64,000 nucleotides of DNA from Staphylococcus sp. NRL 16/872 (GCF_022815905.2 NZ_CP119327.1:2108001-2172000), one strand, 5' to 3'; counted from the stretch's first letter, positions 1-8,798 are shown. The notes: generated from the letters alone by a model not told the origin. Numbers and translations are program-made.

Positions 1-209
1 AACACGTTGATTTAATTAAACGTGAACGTTCTGAAGTCGATCAACGTGAAGTATTCATTCATCTTACTGAAAAAAGTGAACAAATTAAACCTGAATTAAG
101 CGATGCATCTAAAAAAGTTGCTACCGCATCTTCTTTAAGTACTGATGAAGTGAAAGAACTTAATCGTCTATTAGGCAAAGTCATCGATGCCTTTACTGAA
201 AACAAATAA
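1..209 (+). CDS. mgrA: MarR/SarA-family global regulator MgrA, C-terminal part (5' end outside window)
   Basis: Codons in frame from base 3 encode the last 68 residues, beginning [18 protein letters not shown] and ending [11 protein letters not shown]. This matches the wing and C-terminal dimerisation helix of staphylococcal MgrA. The D-x-R-E-V-F-I-H-L wing is typical of MarR-like winged helix proteins. MgrA is a DNA-binding global regulator of autolysis, capsule, virulence and efflux genes in S. aureus, including abcA, whose homologue lies near 42 kb here. The N-terminal two thirds, with the recognition helix and the redox cysteine, lie outside the window. Confidence 0.93.
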   Translation, partial: HVDLIKRERSEVDQREVFIHLTEKSEQIKPELSDASKKVATASSLSTDEVKELNRLLGKVIDAFTENK

Positions 210-278
210 ATGACATGCTAATACAACTCTAATTAAAGTTATATATTTCGAAACAATTATATATATTTATCAATAACG

Positions 279-325
279 AAAAACCTGAGATATCTCAATA
301 TAATAGATATCTCAGTTTTTTCGTT
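279..325. terminator. Bidirectional intrinsic terminator after mgrA
   Basis: The stem CTGAGATATCT / AGATATCTCAG closes a loop of about 9 bases. It is flanked by A-rich sequence on the left and TTTTTT on the right, so it can end mgrA (+) and also transcripts arriving from the cydC side (-). Confidence 0.85.
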
Positions 326-432
326 TTAATTGATATTTAAGTTAGAAATCCCAAATATAGACAATAAATGACGTTGTTTAATGCTCTAGAAATAAAGGTT
401 ATTGATGAATCTAAGCACCTATACGCTTAAGT

Positions 433-480
433 AAGTAGTTCTAGTGATTAAAATCAAAGAACTACTTCTCGTTTTTTATT
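433..480 (+). terminator. Second plus-strand terminator between mgrA and cydC
   Basis: The stem AAGTAGTTCT / AGAACTACTT has a 15-base loop and is followed by CTCGTTTTTTATTT. The T-run is only on the plus strand and overlaps the stop codon of the convergent cydC gene. No gene is visible between this and the mgrA terminator at 279-325, so it is either a back-up terminator or the end of a very short transcript. Confidence 0.7.
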
Positions 481-2143
481 TATCATTTTCTTTGATCAAA
501 CGACTTAAATAACTATCCCTTTCAACTAGTGCATCATAACTGCCTTGTTCAATCACTTGTCCATCAATCATCACAACAATTTTATCAAAACGCGATAGTA
601 ACGCTATATCGTGCGTAGCAATTACCAGTGTTTTCGAATATTGGTTCACCAAACGCATCATATTTTCAGTATTCTCTTCATCTAATGCTGTTGTTGGTTC
701 ATCTAATATCCACACATCTACTTTTTTTAAGAGTAAGCGCGCAAGCGCTAAGCGTTGAATTTCTCCTCCAGATAATGTATGCCCATCAAGCGTAAGATGT
801 TGATCTAATTTCAAATGTCCAAGATTCACTTGTTCTAATGCTTGCAGTAATGTCTCATCTTTTTCCTCTGAGAATAAATTCTCACGAATGGTACCATCAA
901 ATAGCTGTTGTGTTTGCAATAACACATTAAGTTCATTATAGCGTGTTTCTTCTGTGATATCCGTTACTGTCTGGCCATAAAGTTTAACGTCACCACGTGG
1001 TATATCATATAAACCACTTAGAATTTGGAGTAAAGTACTTTTACCAGAACCAGACGGACCGATAATAGCCACTTTTTCTCCCTTATTGACAGTTAAATTA
1101 ATATTATTTAATACCGGCGTCTCTTGATAGAGATAATTAAAAGTTAAATCCTCAACTTCAAATACGTTTCCATTTCTAGAGTTAATATCAGATGATGATG
1201 TAGTAGTTGGATATGACAAGACATCGTTTAAATCAGCCAAGGCTTCATCGGTATCAGCTTTATAATATGCAAAGTTACTCATAGGCACGGTTTGTTCAAA
1301 TAGCGTCAATACCATTAATACGATACTTGTTAAATAGATAACATTGAGCTGACCGTTCCCCACTTGTATTACACCAAATGCAAAACTGACAAATAGAGCT
1401 AACATCGCAAGTATATTTAATATATAATCATACAACGTTAAGAAGCGCGCCTCCTTCGCTTGCAACTTATCATACTTATTCAATGATTCGAGCACATTTT
1501 GACGATACGCTTCAGTTTGATTAAAACGATTTAATTCTTCATAACCTTCTTTATAGTCATAAAACTTTGCTAAAGTATCTTGTTGTTGAAGTGCAACTTG
1601 TTGTTTCAATGTACGTGCACGTTTCGCACTAAGCCACGGCACAATCCATAATGAACACAACATACTAATCACAATAATAATCGTATGTGCAACGCTAAAA
1701 TAAATCAGCGTTATAGCTGCAATGATTGCTGTAAATCCGATCACTATTGGCGGATAATACACGCGTAAATAAATATTTTGAAGTGCTTCTACTTTACTAA
1801 TCATTTTAGAAATAAGGTCACTTGATTTATATTTACGATAAATATTCGGTACACGTGGAATTAAGTGCTGTAATAATTGTACCCTCACATCGCGTAGCAT
1901 TGTAAATGTTGTGCGATGTGATAATAAGCGTTCTCCATAACGGGCAATGGCACGTAAGAAACCAAATAATTTTACGGATACAACGAGTACCATCAATGCA
2001 TATAATGGTGCTCCTAGTGCACTGTGAGTGACCATATAACCACTTAAAAAGAACATGGCTAATGCTACTAAACTTCCTACTATACCTGTTAATATCGCTA
2101 ATATTAAATCTTTATCAGGTCGAAATTGAATACGTGGTTTCAT
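476..2143 (-). CDS. cydC: CydC-like ABC exporter (fused permease and ATPase)
   Basis: This 555-residue half-transporter has about six membrane helices (residues 15-290) followed by an ATPase domain. The ATPase has Walker A GPSGSGKST near residue 361, signature LSGGE near 457 and Walker B ILDEPTTALD near 478. In the family, CydC pairs with CydD to export cysteine and glutathione for cytochrome bd assembly; that substrate is inferred, not shown. The start ATG overlaps the cydD stop by 4 bases (ATGA), so the two are translationally coupled. No cydAB lies nearby. A multidrug-type role cannot be excluded. Confidence 0.82.
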   Translation of the reverse strand: MKPRIQFRPDKDLILAILTGIVGSLVALAMFFLSGYMVTHSALGAPLYALMVLVVSVKLFGFLRAIARYGERLLSHRTTFTMLRDVRVQLLQHLIPRVPNIYRKYKSSDLISKMISKVEALQNIYLRVYYPPIVIGFTAIIAAITLIYFSVAHTIIIVISMLCSLWIVPWLSAKRARTLKQQVALQQQDTLAKFYDYKEGYEELNRFNQTEAYRQNVLESLNKYDKLQAKEARFLTLYDYILNILAMLALFVSFAFGVIQVGNGQLNVIYLTSIVLMVLTLFEQTVPMSNFAYYKADTDEALADLNDVLSYPTTTSSSDINSRNGNVFEVEDLTFNYLYQETPVLNNINLTVNKGEKVAIIGPSGSGKSTLLQILSGLYDIPRGDVKLYGQTVTDITEETRYNELNVLLQTQQLFDGTIRENLFSEEKDETLLQALEQVNLGHLKLDQHLTLDGHTLSGGEIQRLALARLLLKKVDVWILDEPTTALDEENTENMMRLVNQYSKTLVIATHDIALLSRFDKIVVMIDGQVIEQGSYDALVERDSYLSRLIKENDK

Positions 2144-3774
2144 CGTTGCTCACCACCTTTTGAGTAACTAACTGAAATCTCATGATCATCTTTTATAAGT
2201 CGCCCATTTTCAATAAATAAACGACGTGTTGCTTGGCGAATCGTAGACGTTCGATGCGCAACTATAATCATTGTTGTATGTTCGAAATATTGAGCAATGG
2301 TTTGTTGAATCACTCTTTCAGTGTCTAAATCTAAACCTGTCGTTGGCTCATCAAAGACGACGATATCTGGATTAGTTAATAACACACGCGATAATTCGAG
2401 ACGGCGCATTTGCCCTCCAGATAACATTTCGCCACCTTCCCCGATAGGCGTATGAATGCCTTGTGCTAAGCTTTGAACTTTATCTTTAAGTCCCACCCTT
2501 TCTAACACTTCAAGAATCGCTTCATCTTCAACTTCTTTAAACATCGCAACATTTTCTTTTATTGTTGCTGAAAAAAGATATGGATGTTGACTTAGCATGC
2601 CTATATTCGACACATCATCGTTAAATGTCACATTTCCATTCGTCGGTTTGAGCGATTGGGTGAGTAGTCGCGCTAGTGTTGTTTTACCTGCCCCACTTGG
2701 GCCTACGATGGCGATTTTTTCGCCTTGATTAATCGTTAATGTAACGTCTTTGATAGCAAATGTACCGGTGTCAGGATATTGATAATGTACATCTGTCATC
2801 TTTATTTGAGGCGTTTGTGTAGGTATGATTTCTGGGGTGCTGTTTGGTTCTGCATTGTCAGAAGCTAAAAATTCAAATACGATATCGCTTGCACCTTCAC
2901 TTTGTTTGCCGGTATGGAACGCTTGGCCTAAATCTTTGATGGCATTGTAAAATTCAGGCGCTAAGATAATCGCAATGGCGGCTATTTTAAAATTAATGTG
3001 GTGAAAGACGACGAGGCTCAAAGCCGCTTCTAGAGCTACTAATCCGATGCCAAGCATGCTAATAAATTCGAGCATAAGGCCTGAGAGGAAAGCACTACGT
3101 AGAATTCGCATCGTTAAATCTCTAAATTGTGTGCTATCTTTATAAATTTGAGATTCTGTGTGTTGCGTTCGTTTAAATAACTTTAGTGTGATGAGGCCTT
3201 GTGCTACGTTTAAAAATCTTTGGCTAAATTGGTTAAGATGTGTCATTTGATCTTTGGATTCATCTCGTGTCTTCAGTCCAAAAATAATATAAAATAGTGG
3301 AATAAACGGCGCTGTCACAATCATGATAAGCGCTGTGTTTAAATGAATAAAACACATGGCTAAGATAATAATGAATGGTATCATCATTGATTTAAAGACT
3401 TGGGGTAAATAACTTTTGAAAAATGGTGCTAAGCCATCAATCGTTTCTGTCAGAATGTTAATTTGTGTACCAATAGCGACAGATGATGACTGTTTGAATA
3501 ACACTTGTTCTCTAAGCTGATGTTTTACTTTAGTTGCTAATCTATCTCCTAAACGTAAATTAATCGTATTTAAAGTGGCTCTTAAGATAAGTACGACTAA
3601 AATCAGTAATAATAATGAATAAATAGAGGTATGCTGGTGATAAAGCATGCGATTTAAAAATTCAGCAATACTAATATTTTGTATTACTACGCTAATAGCG
3701 AGTAACAAACTGATTATTCCCATTAAAAATGGAAATGTTTTATATATAAAGACTAAATTCATTAGTTTTTTCAT
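2140..3774 (-). CDS. cydD: CydD-like ABC exporter (fused permease and ATPase)
   Basis: This 544-residue protein is the first gene of the pair. Its N-terminal half has about six membrane segments. The C-terminal ATPase has Walker A GPSGAGKTT near residue 354, LSGGQMRR near 448 and VFDEPTTGLD as Walker B. The ATG is preceded by AGGTGAAG, a good ribosome site. With the 476-2143 product it should form a heterodimeric exporter in the cytoplasmic membrane, by family assignment for thiols. The pair is read towards mgrA and away from uppP. Confidence 0.82.
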   Translation of the reverse strand: MKKLMNLVFIYKTFPFLMGIISLLLAISVVIQNISIAEFLNRMLYHQHTSIYSLLLLILVVLILRATLNTINLRLGDRLATKVKHQLREQVLFKQSSSVAIGTQINILTETIDGLAPFFKSYLPQVFKSMMIPFIIILAMCFIHLNTALIMIVTAPFIPLFYIIFGLKTRDESKDQMTHLNQFSQRFLNVAQGLITLKLFKRTQHTESQIYKDSTQFRDLTMRILRSAFLSGLMLEFISMLGIGLVALEAALSLVVFHHINFKIAAIAIILAPEFYNAIKDLGQAFHTGKQSEGASDIVFEFLASDNAEPNSTPEIIPTQTPQIKMTDVHYQYPDTGTFAIKDVTLTINQGEKIAIVGPSGAGKTTLARLLTQSLKPTNGNVTFNDDVSNIGMLSQHPYLFSATIKENVAMFKEVEDEAILEVLERVGLKDKVQSLAQGIHTPIGEGGEMLSGGQMRRLELSRVLLTNPDIVVFDEPTTGLDLDTERVIQQTIAQYFEHTTMIIVAHRTSTIRQATRRLFIENGRLIKDDHEISVSYSKGGEQR

Positions 3775-4183
3775 TTTAACTTCACCTAATTTACTATTAT
3801 AAGAACTTATTACCTATTTATCATTTAATTAAATTCGAAAAATTAGTGACAACCTACATGATTAATAATATAAAATGATGTGGTTTTTAGTATGAAATAT
3901 ATGCACATTTCATACTTTAGGCTGTTGTAGTGAATAGGCCATTAAATATAAATTATTAAATGGGTATTTAAAATATTTTGTAGCAAAATGACAAATTAAA
4001 CGTCACACTTTCATTTTAATAAATTACTTTCTCTTTCTATTTTTTATGGTGATTATAGGGTTCTACTTTAATATCATTAGCAAAGCTTTAATTTAATATG
4101 ATATTATAATAAAGTGAATTTTGACAACAATATATTTTAAGACTACAAAAATTTAATTTTTCAATAAAAGAAAGAGGTTACTT
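3775..4183. other. Divergent intergenic region cydD / uppP
   Basis: This 409-base AT-rich region must hold the start signals for cydD (-) and uppP (+). It contains the inverted repeat listed at 3889-3916. I see no open frame with a ribosome site. Confidence 0.6.
3889..3916. repeat. Perfect 10-base inverted repeat upstream of cydD
   Basis: AGTATGAAAT and ATTTCATACT are separated by 8 bases. It lies about 115 bases upstream of the cydD start. There is no T-run, so an operator or an RNA hairpin is more likely than a terminator. Confidence 0.6.
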
Positions 4184-5053
4184 ATGATTATTATTGAGTT
4201 TATCAAAGCTTTAATCCTAGGTATCGTTGAAGGTTTAACCGAGTTTGCGCCAGTATCTTCAACGGGACATATGATTCTTGTCGATGATATGTGGTTAAAA
4301 TCAACTGAATTTCTAGGTTCTCATTCAGCTTTCACTTTCAAAGTTGTAATTCAATTAGGTTCTGTATTTGCGGCAGCTTGGGTCTTCCGTGAGCGTTATT
4401 TCGAAATGTTACATATTGGTAAATATAGACATTCTTCTATTAATGAAGAATTCCGTTCTAAACCACGTCGTTTGAACTTATTACACGTATTAGTTGGGAT
4501 GATTCCAGCAGGTATTTTAGGTGTCTTATTCGACGACTTTATTGAAGAGCATCTATTCAGTGTTCCAACTGTTATGATTGGTTTATTCCTTGGTGCCATT
4601 TACATGATTGTAGCAGATAGATTTAGCACTAAAGTTAAGAACCCACAAACTGTGGACCAAATTACTTATCTTCAAGCATTCGTCATTGGTATTTCACAAG
4701 CAGTAGCAATGTGGCCTGGTTTCAGTCGTTCTGGTTCTACAATTTCAACAGGTGTACTTATGAAATTAGACCATAAATCGGCTTCAGATTTCACATTTAT
4801 TATGGCTGTACCAATTATGTTAGCAGCAAGTGCATTATCATTAGTTAAAAACATTCAATACATTGAACTTGCACATATTCCATTCTATTTAATCGGATTC
4901 TTAGCTGCATTCATTGTTGGTTTAATCGCAATCAAAACATTCTTACACTTAATTAATAAAGTTAAATTAATTCCGTTTGCGATTTATCGAATTGTCTTAG
5001 TTATCTTTATCGCAATTCTTTATTTCGGGTTCGGAATTGGTAAACAAATTTAA
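4184..5053 (+). CDS. uppP: Undecaprenyl-diphosphatase UppP/BacA
   Basis: This 289-residue polytopic membrane enzyme removes a phosphate from undecaprenyl diphosphate, regenerating the lipid carrier for peptidoglycan and teichoic acid synthesis; overproduction gives bacitracin resistance in the family. The two family signatures are present: EGLTEFAPVSSTGH (E16, E20, S25-S26, H29) and WPGFSRSGSTIS near residues 178-189. A ribosome site, AAAGAGG, precedes the ATG. It is a single gene with its own terminator. The tag genes at 38-52 kb consume the same carrier. Confidence 0.95.
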   Translation: MIIIEFIKALILGIVEGLTEFAPVSSTGHMILVDDMWLKSTEFLGSHSAFTFKVVIQLGSVFAAAWVFRERYFEMLHIGKYRHSSINEEFRSKPRRLNLLHVLVGMIPAGILGVLFDDFIEEHLFSVPTVMIGLFLGAIYMIVADRFSTKVKNPQTVDQITYLQAFVIGISQAVAMWPGFSRSGSTISTGVLMKLDHKSASDFTFIMAVPIMLAASALSLVKNIQYIELAHIPFYLIGFLAAFIVGLIAIKTFLHLINKVKLIPFAIYRIVLVIFIAILYFGFGIGKQI

Positions 5054-5070
5054 TATTTAATAGATGCGAG

Positions 5071-5115
5071 GACAAGAAATTTATTTTTTAAAAATAATTT
5101 CTTGTCTTCTTTTTT
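5071..5115 (+). terminator. uppP terminator
   Basis: Long AT-rich stem GACAAGAAATT...AATTTCTTGTC followed by TTCTTTTTT. Confidence 0.85.
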
Positions 5116-5222
5116 AAATTAAAAGCTTGTATTTCAGCAAGTATTCCCACTAGTGCCCCCGTTTACTTTCATGTATCATAGGGTATTGAAGGGATATAGT
5201 AAAATTAATGGAGGCAACGAGT

Positions 5223-5897
5223 ATGGACAAAAAAACAATCATTAAAACAACGATTAATGTATTACCAATTTTCCTTGTGCCACTAGTTGTGGAACGTAAA
5301 CGTATTAAGTCTCATCCTGATGTTCAAAAAGCTTCACACGCTACGTCAAATGCTTCTCATGCGATTGCTGATAAAGCTTCAGATGTTAAAGATTATTTTG
5401 GTGATAAAAAACAAGAATTCGATAATAAACGTGAATTGAAAAAAATTGCGAAAGAAAATGATCCAAATTACATTAAGAAAAAAGGCGAAAAATTAGCGAA
5501 GAAAAATCGTAAAGAAGCTGACAAAATGGATAAAAAGCTTCAAAAAAATATCGATCAACGTCGTAAAGAAGAAGACAAAGAACGTGAAAAAAATGAAAAG
5601 CAACGTGTTAAAGACTTGAAAAAAACTCAAAAGTATCAAGAAAAAGTGGGCTTAACACCTGGTAAACTTGATGATGAAACTGAGAAAAAAGGCGAAAAGT
5701 TAGAAAAAGAAAATAAAAAAGAAGTTAATAAATTAGACAAAAAGCTTCAAAAAAGTATTGATAAACGTCATAAAGAAGAGAAGAAACTTCAAAAGCAACA
5801 AGAAAAAGCACGCGTCAAAGAAATGAAAAAACTTAAAGATTATGAAGCTGATAGTGTAACAACTCAAAATAAACAAGAAGATTATACTAATGCATAA
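5223..5897 (+). CDS. Lysine/glutamate-rich coiled-coil protein of unknown function
   Basis: The product is 224 residues if it starts at 5223. An ATG at 5208 lies in frame but forms part of the ribosome site GGAGG for the 5223 ATG, so I prefer the later start. The N-terminus (about residues 5-20) is hydrophobic and could anchor the protein. The rest is highly charged, with a segment repeated twice: KKGEKLAKKNRKEADKMDK near residue 80 and KKGEKLEKENKKEVNKLDK near 160, each followed by KLQK-x-ID-x-R. It is predicted to be helical or coiled coil. Its stop overlaps the next gene's start, suggesting an operon with the DUF188 and LOG genes. No function is recognised. Confidence 0.75.
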   Translation: MDKKTIIKTTINVLPIFLVPLVVERKRIKSHPDVQKASHATSNASHAIADKASDVKDYFGDKKQEFDNKRELKKIAKENDPNYIKKKGEKLAKKNRKEADKMDKKLQKNIDQRRKEEDKEREKNEKQRVKDLKKTQKYQEKVGLTPGKLDDETEKKGEKLEKENKKEVNKLDKKLQKSIDKRHKEEKKLQKQQEKARVKEMKKLKDYEADSVTTQNKQEDYTNA

Positions 5898-6363
5898 TTT
5901 TATGACAACAATATTTATTGATGGCGATGCTTGTCCAGTAGTTGACTCAGTTATTGAACTCACTACTGGGACAGGCATTTTTGTTACGATTTTACGAAGT
6001 TTTAGTCACTTTTCAAATAAGGTTTATCCTGAACATGTAAAGACATTGTACATAGATGATGGTCCTGATGCCGTAGATTATAAAATCATTCAACTAGCGA
6101 CCTCAAATGATGTGGTTATTACGCAGGATTATGGGCTAGCTAGTTTACTATTATCTAAAGTTCGATTGGTGATGCATCATAAAGGAGATATATATAATAA
6201 CCAAAATATAGATATATTATTACAACAACGTTATAATAACGCACTTATTAGAAATCAGGGTGGTCGACATAAAGGGCCTCCCCCATTTTCAAAAGAAGAT
6301 AAGAAACAATTTAGATTAGCATTTAATCAAGTTATTCAACAGTTGAAGGAGGATACAATATGA
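5890..6363 (+). CDS. YaiI/YqxD family (DUF188) protein
   Basis: This protein of up to 157 residues carries the DUF188 hallmarks: IFIDGDACPV at the N-terminus, VVITQDYGLASLLL in the middle and RHKGPPPFSKEDKKQF near the C-terminus. The family has a PIN-like nuclease fold with conserved acidic residues, but its function is not established. The first ATG (5890) overlaps the upstream gene; an in-frame ATG at 5902 just before TTIFIDGDA is an equally good start. The stop overlaps the next gene's ATG (ATGA), showing translational coupling. Confidence 0.85.
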   Translation: MHNFMTTIFIDGDACPVVDSVIELTTGTGIFVTILRSFSHFSNKVYPEHVKTLYIDDGPDAVDYKIIQLATSNDVVITQDYGLASLLLSKVRLVMHHKGDIYNNQNIDILLQQRYNNALIRNQGGRHKGPPPFSKEDKKQFRLAFNQVIQQLKEDTI

Positions 6364-6926
6364 AACGTATTGCGGTATATTGTGGTGCAAGTAAGGGAAA
6401 TGATCCTATTTACGTTGAAGAAGCTTATAAATTCGGAAAATATATGGCAGAACAAGGTTATGAGTTGGTGTTTGGTGCGGGTTCAGTAGGAATTATGGGC
6501 GCTATTCAAGATGGTGTCTTAGATCATGGTGGGCACGCGATTGGTGTTATGCCTAAAATGTTAGATGAACGTGAAATTACGAGTCAAAAAGTAAGTGAAT
6601 TGATTCTAGTAGATTCTATGCATCAACGTAAAGAAAAAATGACAGAATTAGCGGATGCTTTTGTAATGGCGCCTGGGGGTGCGGGTTCGCTTGAAGAATT
6701 TTTCGAAATGTATAGTTGGGCGCAAATAGGTATTCATCAAAAACCTATCGGCATTTTCAATTTAAATGGCTTTTTTGAACCACTTCAACAATTGATTGCT
6801 CATATGATTGGTGAAGGCTTTATTGATAAAAAGTATAAGGATTTGGCGCCTCTGTATGATACAAAAGAAGAATTAATTGAAGGTTTACTTAACTATAAAC
6901 CTTTAGGTGTACGTACATACGACTAA
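6360..6926 (+). CDS. LOG-family (TIGR00730) nucleotide phosphoribohydrolase-like protein
   Basis: This 188-residue Rossmann-fold protein has the LOG signatures VFGAGSVGIMG and PGGAGSLEEFFE (the usual motif is PGGxGTxxE; here the T is S). Family members hydrolyse the N-glycosidic bond of nucleoside monophosphates, in plants those of cytokinin. The bacterial substrate here is unknown. A strong ribosome site (AAGGAGG) precedes the ATG, which overlaps the upstream stop. It is the last gene of a three-gene plus-strand unit, followed by a terminator. Confidence 0.88.
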   Translation: MKRIAVYCGASKGNDPIYVEEAYKFGKYMAEQGYELVFGAGSVGIMGAIQDGVLDHGGHAIGVMPKMLDEREITSQKVSELILVDSMHQRKEKMTELADAFVMAPGGAGSLEEFFEMYSWAQIGIHQKPIGIFNLNGFFEPLQQLIAHMIGEGFIDKKYKDLAPLYDTKEELIEGLLNYKPLGVRTYD

Positions 6927-6951
6927 TTAGGCAACAATAAGATAAATAATT

Positions 6952-7002
6952 AAGCGACATTGAGGAAAGATACCACATATCCTGTTCAATGTCGCTTTTT
7001 TG
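6952..7002. terminator. Terminator after the LOG gene
   Basis: AAGCGACATTGA...TCAATGTCGCTTTTTT, a 10-12 bp stem with a T-run on the plus strand. The convergent acetyltransferase ends at 7012, so it may serve both sides. Confidence 0.85.
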
Positions 7003-7011
7003 GCTATTTTA

Positions 7012-7554
7012 TTAAGTCAATTTTTTATAATAACGAATTTGTCGTTTCAACATATGGTATTTACTTAATTCTGGTAATTCAAAGTTATCATAAAAGGTCA
7101 TACCAATTTTTTCCATTACTTTTCTTGATGGTAAATTCTCTTCAGCAGTAAAGCTATATATCTCTTTAATTCCTTTTTCTTTTGCAAATTTAAGCACTGC
7201 TTCAGCGCCTTCTGTAGCAATGCCATTGCCCCAAACTTCTGGAATAAGACGCCATCCGATTTCATAAAGTGGTAATTCATCGAATGGATATTTGCTATCT
7301 TTAGGCAAATAATTTATACCGATATAGCCTAGCCATTCTCCCGTTTCTTTAAGTTCAACTGCGAATAAACCGATGCCTTGTTCCTTAAGTATGTCCTCCA
7401 TTTTCTTAATGTCTAATTCAGACCGACGATAACTTAATAAGCTTGGGAAATAACGTCTTACTTGTGGATTAGCATTCATTTTCTGAAAAGGTAATAAATC
7501 ATCTTGCTCCCAATCGCGTAATTTTAATCTTTCTGTTTCAATATAAACTACCAT
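7012..7554 (-). CDS. GNAT acetyltransferase, RimJ/RimL-like
   Basis: The product has 180 residues starting MVVYIETERLKLRDW. The frame extends 23 codons further upstream, but the ATG at 7554 has the ribosome site GGGAGTGG and begins exactly at the family's usual ETERLxLR start. Motif A for acetyl-CoA is visible as GIATEGAEAVLKFA, followed by the typical NLPSRKVMEKIGM motif. Such enzymes transfer acetyl groups to the N-termini of proteins or to small amines; the substrate is unknown. It is monocistronic. Confidence 0.85.
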   Translation of the reverse strand: MVVYIETERLKLRDWEQDDLLPFQKMNANPQVRRYFPSLLSYRRSELDIKKMEDILKEQGIGLFAVELKETGEWLGYIGINYLPKDSKYPFDELPLYEIGWRLIPEVWGNGIATEGAEAVLKFAKEKGIKEIYSFTAEENLPSRKVMEKIGMTFYDNFELPELSKYHMLKRQIRYYKKLT

Positions 7555-7657
7555 TACGACCACTCCCGTACAGAGAAAATACAATTTTAAAAAAGTGCGA
7601 TATGGTTGATAAGACCATAACACACTTTATGTATACTTCATTTATTAAACCTTCTGA

Positions 7658-7954
7658 TTAAGCTTTTGAAATATAACTAATAAGTTTAACGTGGACCGGC
7701 ACTTCTTTTAATCGTGCACGTTGATCTTTCGGTGCGATAAATGTAGCATCTACAAAATCATTGCGATGATTTAATTTAAATGTAGCGACAAACGTATCAG
7801 TATCTGATTCAAAGTTTGGTAAATGCGCCACGACGCGTTTAATTTCACCAGTTGAATCTACAATAGTACGGCCAGTAATATTTTCAATCTCATGACCTAA
7901 TTCAGGTAATGTGATGTCGCGACCTTCTAAAATATGAAAATCTTGTTCATGCAT
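7658..7954 (-). CDS. Conserved hypothetical protein, 98 residues
   Basis: This small soluble protein, with no signal or membrane segment, begins MHEQDFHILEGRDITL. The ATG has the upstream ribosome site GGAGAG. Its composition is ordinary and coding-like and its codon use matches its neighbours. I do not recognise the family. An 8-2-8 palindrome lies about 105 bases upstream (8060-8077) and may regulate it. It is read in the same direction as the 7012 gene but is separated by about 100 bases. Confidence 0.7.
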   Translation of the reverse strand: MHEQDFHILEGRDITLPELGHEIENITGRTIVDSTGEIKRVVAHLPNFESDTDTFVATFKLNHRNDFVDATFIAPKDQRARLKEVPVHVKLISYISKA

Positions 7955-8059
7955 AAGTCATCTCTCCAATATCATTTTATTTAAAAATTGTTGCTAAATT
8001 AATATTTTAAATTTATTTATTATGATTATTTCATCAATACATATTCATCATTAATTCAT

Positions 8060-8077
8060 ACAATATGCACATATTGT
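8060..8077. promoter_or_regulatory. Palindrome, candidate operator
   Basis: ACAATATG-CA-CATATTGT is a perfect 8-base dyad with a 2-base spacer in the gap between the 98-residue gene (downstream on -) and the lipoprotein gene. There is no T-run. Its regulator is unknown. Confidence 0.5.
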
Positions 8078-8185
8078 GTACGTTTTGAATGCGTGGGCAT
8101 TTGAATTACTTTTACCCTACCTCTATTATAATCAAACGTTTTATTTAACTTGGATACATCTCTCACGCTATATTAAAATAACGCA

Positions 8186-8731
8186 TTAGTTTGACATTGT
8201 TTCATCATTTTGAGATGAAGTATCTGAAGCATTTTGTTCATTTGAAGCATTATTATATTCAGTTGAGTTACTATCAGTAGTTGAATTTTGAGTAGAATCG
8301 CTCATCTCATCGCTACTGTTGTAATTTGAACTATTCGCATTATTATCGTTTTGCGAATTTGAATCCTCATTTGTGGATGTTTCAGATGAATCTCCACTTT
8401 GAGCGTCTTGAGATGAATCTGGTTCTGAAGAGTCGTTAGATTTCTTATTTGAATCATTTGATGCATCATTCGAACTATCGCTTTCTTTACTATCATCTTC
8501 TTTTTTAGCTGATTCAGTAGCGACCGAATGGTCCACATCTTTTTCTAATTTTTGACGTTGACTATTCAACTTTTCTTTTTGTTTTTCTAACTTTTTTTTC
8601 TTATTCTTTAAATCATTATTTTCTTTTTTCAACTGCTTAATATCATTTTCTAATGATGTTCTTTCATCACTCTTACCACATGCAGATAACATGAGTGTTG
8701 CAGATAGCAAAAGTACTAACCATTTCTTCAT
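8186..8731 (-). CDS. Putative lipoprotein with coiled coil and Ser/Asn/Asp-rich tail
   Basis: The 181-residue precursor has a lipoprotein signal (MKKWLVLLLSATLMLSAC, lipidated Cys18). Residues 25-65 form a Lys/Glu-rich heptad-like region (KQLKKENNDLKNKKKKLEK) that should be a coiled coil. From about residue 70 to the end the chain is almost wholly Ser, Asp, Asn, Glu, Gln and Thr, so it is probably disordered and acidic. It should be anchored to the outer face of the membrane. No catalytic motif is seen and the function is unknown. The ATG is preceded by AAAGGAGAC. Confidence 0.85.
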   Translation of the reverse strand: MKKWLVLLLSATLMLSACGKSDERTSLENDIKQLKKENNDLKNKKKKLEKQKEKLNSQRQKLEKDVDHSVATESAKKEDDSKESDSSNDASNDSNKKSNDSSEPDSSQDAQSGDSSETSTNEDSNSQNDNNANSSNYNSSDEMSDSTQNSTTDSNSTEYNNASNEQNASDTSSQNDETMSN

Positions 8732-8798
8732 GTTTGTCTCCTTTAACTACAAATCAATACACTTTATTTTAACACGAATTAAACATCTGTTCATTGGA

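Noticed and set aside
5208-5222. Earlier ATG for the coiled-coil protein
   Set aside because: That ATG directly abuts GGAGG, which serves as ribosome site for the ATG at 5223.
8302-8538. Long frame inside the lipoprotein gene
   Set aside because: It is in another frame of the same strand, made of Met/Ile/Gln repeats created by the low-complexity tail, and has no ribosome site.
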